From positions 1 to 64,000 of the forward strand of contig CAZGUX010000128.1 of the NCBI GenBank assembly GCA_964529305.1: 64,000 nt of DNA, read 5' to 3'. The notes beneath the pieces are model-generated. The model saw nothing but the letters and a program-made list of their open reading frames with translations. It was not told the DNA's origin and searched no databases. Below are positions 16,026 through 24,655 of this stretch, piece by piece (position 1 is the stretch's first letter; each line of letters opens with the position of its first letter). Made by a program: the position numbers and the translations under genes. The DNA is from CAZGUX01 sp964529305 (GTDB lineage Bacteria; Acidobacteriota; Terriglobia; Bryobacterales; Bryobacteraceae).

Positions 16026-17222
16026 ACTCGTCCCCGGCCGTCCTGGAACCCTGGCGTCGCACCACACCGCAGCCGGCGGCGTCTCGATCAGCCGCACCAG
16101 CGCCTGAAGAAACCGCGCGGCCGGAGCGCCGTCCACCACCCGATGGTCAAAGGTCAGGCTCAAGGTGATCTGCTCCCGGACGCCAATGTCGCCGCCCGGC
16201 AGCACCACCAGTTCTTTGCGAAGCGCGCCCAGACCCAGCACTGCTGTCTCGGGCGGATTGATGATGGGCGTGAAGGCGTCAATGCCGAAGCCGCCAAGGT
16301 TTGTGATCGAAAAGATACCGCCCGCGAGATCTTCGGTCCGCAAACGGCGGGATCGCGCCGCCTCGATCAACTCGCGCGACCGGCGCGCCACCTCTTCCAG
16401 GCTCACCGCCCCGGCGTTGCGTACCACCGGAACCAGCAAGCCCTGAGGCGTGTCCACCGCGATCCCAATGTGGAACTGCGACGGCAGCACAATCTGATCG
16501 TCTTCCCACCGCCCGCCTAGCGCCGGGTGACTCTCCAGAACAAGAGCCACCAGCTTGGCCATGATGTCCGTGAGGGATGGGGCCGTCCCGGGCGCGGACA
16601 CCTGCTTCCATTGACTGCGGACCGCCGCCAGTTGAGTGGCGTCCGCGCGGGTCGTGAGCGTAACCGGAGCGGTGGTCTGCCGGCTCTCTACCATGCGGTT
16701 CGCAATGGTGCGACGCAGAGCCGTGACCGGAGTTGCCGCCTCTGGAAGCGTGGCCGCCGCGCGCACGTCGGCCTCCCGCACCCGCCCACCCCGTCCGCTC
16801 CCTTGCACCTGGGCGAGGTTGACTCCAAGCTCGCCGGCGACCCGCCGCGCACGCGGTGTCACCGGAGCACGGCCGGCCTCGGAAGGAACCGCCGCCACCG
16901 TAACGCTCGGCGCGGCCGGTTCGGAAGCCAAGGGCACGACTGGTGTGGACACCTCGCCCGTCTCGGGCGGCGTCTCCCCCGGCGCGAGCAGAAACCCCAG
17001 TCGCTGGCCTACGCGCACTGGGGCGCCCGTTTCCGGCGAGCCTGCCGGCACGTGGAGGATTCCGTGGTCCAGCGACTCCACCTCCATCGTGACCTTGTCG
17101 CTCTCGACGGCAAACAGCGGCTCGCCGGCCGAGACCGTCTCGCCATTCTGTTTCAGCCAGCCCGAGAAAGTGCCTTCCTCCATCGACCAGCCGAGGCGCG
17201 GAACCGTAATCTCAATGGACAT
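16014..17222 (-). CDS. 2-oxoacid dehydrogenase E2 (dihydrolipoamide acyltransferase)
   Basis: 402 residues. The lipoyl domain is residues 1-75, with the lipoylated lysine in ESDKVTMEV. A Pro/Ala linker follows, then a peripheral-subunit-binding domain (~118-152; TPRARRVAGELGVNLAQVQG). The catalytic domain is ~165-395 with the DHRVVDGAPAARFL active-site block (His and Asp present). It would transfer an acyl group from the lipoyl arm to CoA. It follows the E1 gene by 4 bases. The short GTSGAS tail is encoded inside a REP-like repeat. The gene set resembles acetoin or pyruvate dehydrogenases, but the true 2-oxoacid is unknown. No E3 gene is nearby. Confidence 0.92.
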   Translation of the reverse strand: MSIEITVPRLGWSMEEGTFSGWLKQNGETVSAGEPLFAVESDKVTMEVESLDHGILHVPAGSPETGAPVRVGQRLGFLLAPGETPPETGEVSTPVVPLASEPAAPSVTVAAVPSEAGRAPVTPRARRVAGELGVNLAQVQGSGRGGRVREADVRAAATLPEAATPVTALRRTIANRMVESRQTTAPVTLTTRADATQLAAVRSQWKQVSAPGTAPSLTDIMAKLVALVLESHPALGGRWEDDQIVLPSQFHIGIAVDTPQGLLVPVVRNAGAVSLEEVARRSRELIEAARSRRLRTEDLAGGIFSITNLGGFGIDAFTPIINPPETAVLGLGALRKELVVLPGGDIGVREQITLSLTFDHRVVDGAPAARFLQALVRLIETPPAAVWCDARVPGRPGTSGAS

Positions 17223-17226
17223 GGCG

Positions 17227-19206
17227 TTATTCGTTCATCAGATCCACGATGGCTGCTGCGATCGTTCGGCTGTTCGGGATCGTCTGCGCCTCCAGGACCG
17301 GACTGTACGGCGTCGGAGCGAACACGCCGTGCAGCCGCCGGATCGGCGCGTCCAGGTCGTCGAAGCCCGCGTCCGCCACCTGCGCCGCGATCTCGGAAGC
17401 GAGGCCGCAAGGTCCAAACGCTTCGTCCACCACCAGCAGGCGCCCGGTCTTACGCACCGAGGCGAGAATGGCCGCCGTGTCGAGGGGCGACACCGTGCGC
17501 GGGTCCACCACTTCCACCGATATGCCTTGCGCCGCCAACTCGTTCGCCGCCGCCAGCGTCAGCGTCGCCATGTGCCCGATCGCGACCGCCGTCACGTGCG
17601 TCCCTTCGCGGTGCACGCGCGATCTTCCGAATTCGATCTCGTAGGATTCGGCCGGCACGGGGCCCTTGGCCGACATCAACTCGCGGGGCTCCAGAAACAA
17701 CACTGGGTCATCGCAGCGTAGCGCGCGGGTGAACAGGCCTTTGGCGTCGTACGGCGTAGACGGCACCACGACGCGCAGGCCCGGGATGTGGCTGTAGATA
17801 GAGTGATAACTCCCCGAGTGATGCGTCGCGGCCGAGTGGCCGATGCCGATGCAGCCCCGCAACAATACCGGCATGGTGAGCCGGCCGCTGCTCATGTACT
17901 GCATCTTGGCGATCTGATTGATCAACTCGCCGAACGCGTCGTTGATGAAGTCGATGAACATGAAGTCGACGATCGGCCGAGTCCCCGTCATCGCGGCCCC
18001 GCACGCGAGCCCGACAAATCCGCGTTCGCAGATGGGCGTATCGCGCAGCCGTTCGGCGCCGTACTTGGCGAACAGCCCGGTCGTGGTTCCAAAGTTCCCG
18101 CCGCGCGCCCCGATGCCTTCGCCCATCACGAAGATCCGCGGGTTCACATCCATCTCGTGGTCCAGCGCCTCCAGCGTAGCCGCGGCAAACGAAATCTCGC
18201 GGCCGGCGCCCGCCTCGGCCCGAGGCTCCGGGTCCCGCACCTCAGTTCCCGAGGACGCGTAGACGTGCGTCACCGCCTCGCGCCCGTCGGGCCACACGGC
18301 CGTTTCCGCCTGCTTGCTGGCTTCCGCGACCGTCGCGGCGACTTCGGCGTCGATGGTATCCAGGCCGGCGGCTTTGGCCTCCCCGCCCTCCACGAGCTTG
18401 GCCCGATAGCCCTTGATGGGACAGCGTTCCCGCCATTGCGCTACGTCTTCGCGCGAACGGTAGGTGTAATCGCCCATTCCCTCCGCGTGCGGACGGGTGC
18501 GGTAGGTCTTGCATTCTAATAACGTCGGCCCCTCGCCCGACCGCGCCCGCGCGACGGCCTCTCCGGCCGCCCGCCAGATCGCCTCCACGTCGTTCCCGTC
18601 GAGCTGCACTCCGGCGATCCCGTAGCCCGCCGCCCGCGAAGCCACGTCCGGATTCCCCGCCGCGTACTGAAAGGGGACCTCGGTGGCGAACTGGTTGTTC
18701 TCACACACGAACAGCACCGGCAGCCTCCAGATGGCCGCCAGGTTGAGACCCTCGTGAAACGCGCCGTTGTTCACCGCGCCGTCGCCGAAAAACGCCACCG
18801 CCACCCGATCGGATTGCAGCAACCGGAAGCTATACCCCGCGCCCGCCGCCTGTAGGATGCACGGCCCGACGATGCCGCTCGTCCCCATCATGCCGATCTC
18901 GGGGGAAAACAGGTGCATCGACCCGCCACGCCCGCGCGAGCAGCCGTCGGCGCGGCCGAACAACTCTGCGATCAACTCGTACGGCGGCACGCCTTTGGCC
19001 AGCGCGTGACCGTGCCCGCGATGCGTGCTGAAGATCGCGTCGTCGGCGCGCAGGTGAGCGCACACTCCGGTGGCGATGGCCTCCTCGCCCACGTACGTGT
19101 GACAGGCTCCGTGCACCAGACCCCTCGCGTGAAAACGGGCCAGTTGCTCCTCGGTGGTCCGAATGAGCTGCATGGTGCGATACAGGTAGGTCCGCTCGTT
19201 CGTCAT
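17227..19206 (-). CDS. Fused E1 alpha-beta subunit, thiamine-diphosphate 2-oxoacid dehydrogenase
   Basis: 659 residues, equal to a normal alpha plus a normal beta subunit. The alpha half (1-~310) has THRGHGHALAKGV, GRGGSMHLF and the thiamine-diphosphate motif GDGAVNNGAFHEGLNLAA...ENN. The beta half (~335-655) has EALDHEMDVNPRIFVMGEGIG, DTPICERGFVGLACGAAM, VDFMFIDFINDAFGELINQ and a C-terminal transketolase domain (LAAQGISVEVVDPRTVSPLD). It decarboxylates a 2-oxoacid and loads the acyl group on E2. Its start overlaps the SDR stop by 4 bases, and E2 follows 4 bases after, so the operon is tightly coupled. Fused E1 alpha/beta proteins are known but are the minority form. Confidence 0.92.
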   Translation of the reverse strand: MTNERTYLYRTMQLIRTTEEQLARFHARGLVHGACHTYVGEEAIATGVCAHLRADDAIFSTHRGHGHALAKGVPPYELIAELFGRADGCSRGRGGSMHLFSPEIGMMGTSGIVGPCILQAAGAGYSFRLLQSDRVAVAFFGDGAVNNGAFHEGLNLAAIWRLPVLFVCENNQFATEVPFQYAAGNPDVASRAAGYGIAGVQLDGNDVEAIWRAAGEAVARARSGEGPTLLECKTYRTRPHAEGMGDYTYRSREDVAQWRERCPIKGYRAKLVEGGEAKAAGLDTIDAEVAATVAEASKQAETAVWPDGREAVTHVYASSGTEVRDPEPRAEAGAGREISFAAATLEALDHEMDVNPRIFVMGEGIGARGGNFGTTTGLFAKYGAERLRDTPICERGFVGLACGAAMTGTRPIVDFMFIDFINDAFGELINQIAKMQYMSSGRLTMPVLLRGCIGIGHSAATHHSGSYHSIYSHIPGLRVVVPSTPYDAKGLFTRALRCDDPVLFLEPRELMSAKGPVPAESYEIEFGRSRVHREGTHVTAVAIGHMATLTLAAANELAAQGISVEVVDPRTVSPLDTAAILASVRKTGRLLVVDEAFGPCGLASEIAAQVADAGFDDLDAPIRRLHGVFAPTPYSPVLEAQTIPNSRTIAAAIVDLMNE

Positions 19207-20018
19207 CGCCCCGCCTCAGTTCGGAGATGCCGGACCGAGCCGCCGCCGTTCAGTGCAAGATTGCCCCCGTCCATCGGAATCAGCGCCCCGGTGATCCACT
19301 CCGAGGCGTCCGACGCGAGCAGCACCGCCAGGCCTCTTATGTCATCGGGCCTCCCGAAGCGGCCGGCGGGAATGCCGCTCAGGAACTGGTCCCGGAGTTC
19401 TGGCGTCTCCGCGATGCGTTTCTCGAGGCTGGGGTTCAGGACCTGCGCGGGCAGGATCGCGTTGACCCGCACCCCTTGTCCCGACCACTCCGTGCTGAGT
19501 TCCCGCGTCATCTGCACCACCGCCCCCATCGCCATGCTGTACGCGATGTGGCCCCGGCCCAATGCCGTGATGCTGGCCAGCGACCCGATGTTGACGATGC
19601 TGCCGCGCTTGGCCGCCAGCATGCGGCGTCCCGCTTCCTGGCACGCGCAGAACCGGCCCAGCACCAGGTTGCGCCACACCTTCTCGACGTCCTCCAGGCT
19701 GATGTCCTCCGGTGCGCCGTGAACCGCTTCGCCGGCCACGTTGCCCAGAAAGTCGACCCGGCCGAATTCGGCGTCGATCCGCTGGAACAACGTCTGGATC
19801 TGGGCCGGATGGGAGACGTCGACCACCGCATACTCCGCGCGGCGCCCCGCCTCCGCAATGCTCGCCGCCGTCTGGCGCACACCGGCTTCATTCCGGTCCA
19901 CCACCATCAATTGGGCGCCCGCTTCTGCCAGGGCCATCGACATCGCTCGCCCCATTCCTTGGGCGGCTCCGGTGACAACGGCCACTTTGCCGGTCAGGTC
20001 AAATAGGGTTGGAGTCAT
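19203..20018 (-). CDS. Short-chain dehydrogenase/reductase with altered YxxxK motif
   Basis: 271 residues. Rossmann nucleotide motif TGAAQGMGRAM at residues 16-26, acidic D41 after the second strand (NAD preference expected), NVAG at 93-96 and the catalytic-type serine in NIGSLAS (S146). The YxxxK position reads AYSMAM: Tyr160 is present but the lysine is methionine (M164), confirmed from the nucleotides. This should weaken classical SDR catalysis. The C-terminal WITGALIPMDGG block is normal. It overlaps both neighbours by 4 bases (MFS upstream, E1 downstream), so it belongs to the same pathway, perhaps oxidising an alcohol precursor of the 2-oxoacid or binding the product without normal turnover. 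Confidence 0.88.
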   Translation of the reverse strand: MTPTLFDLTGKVAVVTGAAQGMGRAMSMALAEAGAQLMVVDRNEAGVRQTAASIAEAGRRAEYAVVDVSHPAQIQTLFQRIDAEFGRVDFLGNVAGEAVHGAPEDISLEDVEKVWRNLVLGRFCACQEAGRRMLAAKRGSIVNIGSLASITALGRGHIAYSMAMGAVVQMTRELSTEWSGQGVRVNAILPAQVLNPSLEKRIAETPELRDQFLSGIPAGRFGRPDDIRGLAVLLASDASEWITGALIPMDGGNLALNGGGSVRHLRTEAGR

Positions 20019-21352
20019 AGTCTGTCCGTCTCCCGACGAATCTCTGATGATATTCGAACCTGTGGCGACTCAGAAAGGCCTCGCGGCACCCGCACAAAGC
20101 TCACGATCGCTCCTCCCAACAAATAGCATCCCGCCAACAAAAGCAGTCCGGTGCTGTCGGTCATGCCTCGCGCTCTCAGCCAGCCGAACAAGTGGTTTCC
20201 GAGATAGCCCGCCAGGTTGGCAAAGCTGTTGATGAATCCGATGCTCGCCGCGGCCGCCGACGCGGTCAGGGTGAGCGTCGGCAGCGCCCAGAACGGAGGA
20301 GGCCACGAGTGAGTCACCAGACCCGTAAGAAACAGCCACACCATGACGGCGCTCAGCGGCTGCCCGGGCATCGTGCTGGCCGCCAGCAGCAACCCGGTGG
20401 CCACCTGGCCCGCTACGCAGTGCCACTTCCGGTCGCCGCTGCGGTCCGACGAATACCCCGAGTACAGAATTCCCACAAGGCCGCACAAATAGAACAGCCC
20501 GCTGTAGAGCAGCGCCGTTCGGTCTGACCCGCCCGAGAGGCTCTTCACCGTAGTCGGCAGCCAGAACGTGAGCGCGTACCCGCCGGTGTTGGTCGCGAAA
20601 ATACCCAGAGCCAACAGCCAGACAGTCGGCAGGCGCAGCGCCTCGGTCACCTTCAGCTTGCCCATCGCCTCCTTGGCCTCGGCTTCCCCTGCCAGCACGC
20701 CTTCCAGATGATCGCGTTCCTCCGCCGTCAGCCACGTGGCGTGCCGTGGGCGGTCCGTCATCACAAACAGAACCACAATCCCCAACACGACCGCCGGCAA
20801 CCCCTCGATCAGAAACAGCCATTGCCAGCCCATCAGGCCGAACCAGTTGACGTCCAGCAGCAGCGCCGACACGGGCGCGCCGATCGCCAGGCTGAACGGG
20901 ATCGCCACCACCAGGCCCGACATCGCCCGGGCGCGCTCCCGCACCGGGAACCAATGCGTGAAGTACACGATGATGCCGGGAAAGAAGCCCGCCTCCGCGA
21001 CTCCCAGAAAGAACCGCACGACGTAAAACTCGATCGGGGTCCGGACAAACGCCGTGCAGGCCGAGATCAAGCCCCACGTGATCAGAATCCTCGCGAACCA
21101 TTTCCGGGCGCTCCAGCGTTCCACCAGCAGCGCGCCGGGAATCTCGAGCGTCAGATAGCCGAGAAAGAAGATGCCGATTCCGAGGCCGAAAACTTCGTCT
21201 GAAAATTGCAGGTCGTGGGCCATGCGCAGCTTGGCGAAGCCCACGTTGGCCCGGTCGAGGTAGGCCACCAGATAGAGGAGGATCACTAGCGGCAGGATGC
21301 GCCAGGCGACCTTGCGCCGCAGCGTAGCGGACCGTGCGGCATCCAATGTCAT
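20015..21352 (-). CDS. MFS transporter, anion:cation symporter (ACS) type
   Basis: 445 residues with twelve predicted membrane helices. The signature YLDRANVGFAKLRM near residue 30, followed by FFLGYLTLEIPGALLVERWSARKW and AEAGFFPGIIVYFTHWFP, is typical of the ACS family that imports organic acids such as tartrate, hexuronates or phthalate derivatives. It is the first gene of the minus-strand operon MFS-SDR-E1-E2. It probably brings in the substrate that these enzymes degrade, so the cluster looks like a carboxylic acid catabolic unit. No regulator lies next to it. Promoter elements in the 165 bases upstream are not obvious. Confidence 0.9.
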   Translation of the reverse strand: MTLDAARSATLRRKVAWRILPLVILLYLVAYLDRANVGFAKLRMAHDLQFSDEVFGLGIGIFFLGYLTLEIPGALLVERWSARKWFARILITWGLISACTAFVRTPIEFYVVRFFLGVAEAGFFPGIIVYFTHWFPVRERARAMSGLVVAIPFSLAIGAPVSALLLDVNWFGLMGWQWLFLIEGLPAVVLGIVVLFVMTDRPRHATWLTAEERDHLEGVLAGEAEAKEAMGKLKVTEALRLPTVWLLALGIFATNTGGYALTFWLPTTVKSLSGGSDRTALLYSGLFYLCGLVGILYSGYSSDRSGDRKWHCVAGQVATGLLLAASTMPGQPLSAVMVWLFLTGLVTHSWPPPFWALPTLTLTASAAAASIGFINSFANLAGYLGNHLFGWLRARGMTDSTGLLLLAGCYLLGGAIVSFVRVPRGLSESPQVRISSEIRRETDRL

Positions 21353-21517
21353 CGCGTGACCCTCGACGATATCACAGTGCGGTGTGTTGGGTTACGGCTG
21401 CGCGCTCCGTTGAAAGTGCCGTCGGGCGACGGTGTTTGTCGCCCGGCGGGCGCGTACAGACGGAGCCGGCGGAGCCACTGTCTCGCCCCACTTCATCTCC
21501 CTTGCGGCAGCGAGGCG

Positions 21518-23701
21518 TCACTCCAGCTTCGACACTTTCAAGTTGTCGAAGTAGACCTCGAAGGGAGCATCGGCGTAGATTCCCGGGCTGCCTTGCCGGT
21601 TGGGAATGGTATCGATCTTCTCGATCGTCCAGTCGGCCGGTTCGGCCTCGGCAACGGGCCAGGCCTTACCGCGAGCCCGCGTCGTCCCGTCGGGCAGGTT
21701 CCGCACCTCGAGTTTCAGCCGGTACCAGGTGTTGGGTTTCCACGCGAACGCCTTCTTGATCGTGCGTTCGGTTTCCGGCTGCCACGACTCCAGTTCCAGC
21801 CGCTGGTGGTTGCCGAAGAGAATCAGCGCGTAGCGCTGTGCGATCACTCCGGCATCTCCCATCTGTCTCCGTTTTTCCGTCGCCAGGACGCTGGCTTCCA
21901 CGGCGTAGTTCGACAGGTTCGTCACGCCCATGTACGCGCGGGCGCGCTTCGTAAACGGGTTGTCGGAGAGTTTGACCAGCACCGGGTTGCCCTCGATGTC
22001 GCGTACGGTGAACTTGCCGGTGGCGTTCGCCCACTGCCGCGGCGGGCCCTTCAGATTCGTGAAGTCCTCCGACCAGGGAATCGGCTGCATCACGCGCCCG
22101 GTAGCCGCGGCCGACAGTCCGGCCGCCGTCGCTTTAATCTTCCCGGCCTGCCCTAAGGGCTCGCTCGATGCCTGGAATTTGCCATCGGTGATCGTGCCCT
22201 TCAGCCCTTCCAGCGACCACTGCGCCGGCTCCTCCCGAATGAACCGGCCCTCCGCGTCGAACAGCCGTGCCCGAAGCGCCACCGACTGCCCAGGCTGCAG
22301 GACCACATCCGCCGGCGCCACTTGCAAGTGCGCGGGCGTGGCGCCCGCGGGGGCCGCGAGCGATCCCGGGGCCTTGTACGGCAGCGCCGGCCCTTTCTTC
22401 TTGCCGATGGCATACGTGGCGTCCATCGTCACCAGAAACACCCGCCCCCTCGAAATTGCCGGCGAGGCGATAATCGCCTCCGGCGCCTGTTCGGTGCCGA
22501 GTTGGACTTCGCTCAACACTTCCGCCCGATCGGCGTGCGGCCGCAGGATCGCGAATTTGCCGTTCTCCGAGCCTATGTACAACTTGCCGTCGCCGTACAC
22601 CGGCGAGGCCTTCTGTATCGTTCCCAGGTTGAACTTCCAGGCCGCTTTCCCGGTCTCCGCATCGAACGCCAGCAGGTTCGCCCCGTTGTCCGCCTGCAGG
22701 ATCTGGCCTCCGGCGACGATGGGAGAGGAGAACCCGCACTGCACGCCCTTGTTCAGCCATTTGACCTTCTCCGGGCCGAACTTGCCTTTGGCCGTCGCGT
22801 CGATCGAACCCAGCAACCCCATGTCGCTGGAATCGAAGTTCTCTTCCGAGTGCGACACGATCACCTGGTTGCCGATCAGCACCACGCCCGTGTTGACCCC
22901 GCGTTTGGTCATCGGAAAACTCCACACCAGTTCCCCGGTCTGCGGTTTCAACGCGTGAACGGCGCCATCGCCCCCTCCGGCGATGAACAGCCGGGTTCCG
23001 TTGATGTTGGCGATGGTCGGCACCGAATAGGTCGTGTCGAACGGTCTTCCCGGCACGCTCGATACCCACACCGTGGCGCCGGTCTTTTTATCGAACGCCA
23101 TGAAGCGATGCGACCCCCGGGCCGTTTCGCCCCACGCGGACGTGATGCCGCTAATGATCACCAGATCTCCGTCGATCAACGGGGATACCGTCCGGCCGCC
23201 GTGCGTCGTCACCATCCCGAAGTCTTCGCCGAGAAAGCGTTCCCACAGGAGTTTCCCGTCCATCGTCAGGCCGTACAGCGTTCCCCCGCCGGTGAGTGAA
23301 TAGAGATTCCCCGTAGCCGGATCGCCTGCCGGCGACGCCCACGCGATCCGGTGTGCCGGCACATCGCTCAGGTACATGTTGACGCGATGCTCCCACACGA
23401 TCTTGCCGGTATCGGTGTCCACGGCGACCACGCGCTCCTGCAGGGTCTGGCCCTTCCCGGAACTCGTTTGGAGGAACAGCCGGTTGCCCATCACCACCGG
23501 AGCGGATCGGCCTCCGAAGGGCAGCTTCCACAACAGATTTTCGCCTTGCGGCGACCATTTGGAGGGCAAGTCTTTTTCGAGCGAGGTACCGTCGCGCTGT
23601 GGGCCGCGCCACTCCGGCCAGTCACTGCCAGAGGGCTTCCACTGCGCGAATGCCGCCGTAACCGCTAGCGAGAACGCTGCCAGGAGACGAAAAGTGTTCA
23701 T
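21518..23701 (-). CDS. PQQ-propeller (BamB-like) exported protein with C-terminal beta-sandwich
   Basis: 727 residues with a signal peptide (AAFSLAVTAAFAQ). Residues ~25-420 hold repeated beta-propeller blades of the PQQ_2 kind, with phrases such as DTGKIVWEHRV, DKKTGATVWVSSVP, PQTGELVWSFPM and DAETGKAAWKFNLG. An N-terminal WPEWRGPQRDG motif is frequent in acidobacterial and planctomycete propellers. Residues ~460-540 form a linker with AQWSLEGLKGTITDGKF. The last ~190 residues look like a concanavalin/DUF1080-like beta-sandwich (NTWYRLKLEVRNLPDG, EVYFDNLKVSKLE). Enzyme activity cannot be claimed, and the propeller may be structural or ligand-binding. It lies just downstream of the NIPSNAP gene on the same strand. 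Confidence 0.85.
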   Translation of the reverse strand: MNTFRLLAAFSLAVTAAFAQWKPSGSDWPEWRGPQRDGTSLEKDLPSKWSPQGENLLWKLPFGGRSAPVVMGNRLFLQTSSGKGQTLQERVVAVDTDTGKIVWEHRVNMYLSDVPAHRIAWASPAGDPATGNLYSLTGGGTLYGLTMDGKLLWERFLGEDFGMVTTHGGRTVSPLIDGDLVIISGITSAWGETARGSHRFMAFDKKTGATVWVSSVPGRPFDTTYSVPTIANINGTRLFIAGGGDGAVHALKPQTGELVWSFPMTKRGVNTGVVLIGNQVIVSHSEENFDSSDMGLLGSIDATAKGKFGPEKVKWLNKGVQCGFSSPIVAGGQILQADNGANLLAFDAETGKAAWKFNLGTIQKASPVYGDGKLYIGSENGKFAILRPHADRAEVLSEVQLGTEQAPEAIIASPAISRGRVFLVTMDATYAIGKKKGPALPYKAPGSLAAPAGATPAHLQVAPADVVLQPGQSVALRARLFDAEGRFIREEPAQWSLEGLKGTITDGKFQASSEPLGQAGKIKATAAGLSAAATGRVMQPIPWSEDFTNLKGPPRQWANATGKFTVRDIEGNPVLVKLSDNPFTKRARAYMGVTNLSNYAVEASVLATEKRRQMGDAGVIAQRYALILFGNHQRLELESWQPETERTIKKAFAWKPNTWYRLKLEVRNLPDGTTRARGKAWPVAEAEPADWTIEKIDTIPNRQGSPGIYADAPFEVYFDNLKVSKLE

Positions 23702-23737
23702 AAGGGCTGACGGGTGACTTCCACATTATAGGTCGCT

Positions 23738-24514
23738 TCACCGGATCGGCGAGAACGGCAGCGGGCGCAGCAGGCTGCCGCTGATGTTGGACACGATTTC
23801 GGCGTCGGTCAAACCCGGCGTCGCCCGCAGCTTGTGCCACTCCGGGTCGGCCAGAAACGCCTTCCACGCCTCCTCCCGCGCGGACAGCGAATCGAACGCC
23901 AGCATATACGTAAGGTTTGGCTGGTTCGCTCCCGCGATGGTTTCGCCGAAGAAGACCGGCAGCATTTTCGCTCGACGGAAGATCGCGATCTCGCCGTCGT
24001 CGAACATTCCGATCTTGCGCCTGGACGCCTTGGCGTTGTTGGCTTCGTACGTCCGCAGTTCGAACACTCGGGGCGCGCGTCCGGCCTCGGACTTGGGCGC
24101 CTCGATGGTGGGCATGGTGCGGAATCCCCGCATCAGCGACGATTCCATCCGGATATAACTTAGCTCGGTCATCGAATCGAACGAGTCCGAGCCCTTCTGG
24201 TATTGCGAGTCGGCGGTCAGTTTCGCAAGCGTGGTTTCCATGGCGGCCAGGCTCGGGTAGCTGGTGAGAGAAACCGCAAATGGCATTTGCGGGGCGACCA
24301 TTCCGGCGAAGAACCCCACCGGACCTGCTCCGGCTCGCTGTATGGCCGGCAGATAGGTCTTACTGAGGAACTCGTTCGTCCGTTCGATCTGCGCTCCGTT
24401 GCGCAGCCGGTAATAACGTAGCTCAAAAATCGCGGGTTTGCGTTCGGCGGGCATGGCGGTTGGTCTCGAAAAGGAAGTGGCCGCGGAGGCGGCCAGAAAA
24501 TGACGGCGGTTCAT
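23738..24514 (-). CDS. NIPSNAP family protein with leader peptide
   Basis: 258 residues. It has a Tat-like start (MNRRHFLAASAATSFSRP), then two NIPSNAP/ferredoxin-like repeats. Repeat one is near residues 28-125 (FELRYYRLRNGAQIERTNEFL) and repeat two near 148-250 (FELRTYEANNAKASRRKIGMF). The dimeric alpha/beta barrel fold is known, but the molecular role in bacteria is not. It precedes the PQQ-propeller gene by 36 bases on the same strand, so the two are probably cotranscribed. Confidence 0.85.
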   Translation of the reverse strand: MNRRHFLAASAATSFSRPTAMPAERKPAIFELRYYRLRNGAQIERTNEFLSKTYLPAIQRAGAGPVGFFAGMVAPQMPFAVSLTSYPSLAAMETTLAKLTADSQYQKGSDSFDSMTELSYIRMESSLMRGFRTMPTIEAPKSEAGRAPRVFELRTYEANNAKASRRKIGMFDDGEIAIFRRAKMLPVFFGETIAGANQPNLTYMLAFDSLSAREEAWKAFLADPEWHKLRATPGLTDAEIVSNISGSLLRPLPFSPIR

Positions 24515-24655
24515 TCAGCCTTGAGCGTAGCAGGAACCCGCAAGGCCTGACCGAAGCCGCCCTAGCCCTTCGCGCCCGAACCGTACGGCCCCAATCCGTG
24601 CGGCCCGCGGCTTGGCTGGCTTGACGCCGCTCTCCCGGCGCATCAAAGTAAGGTC

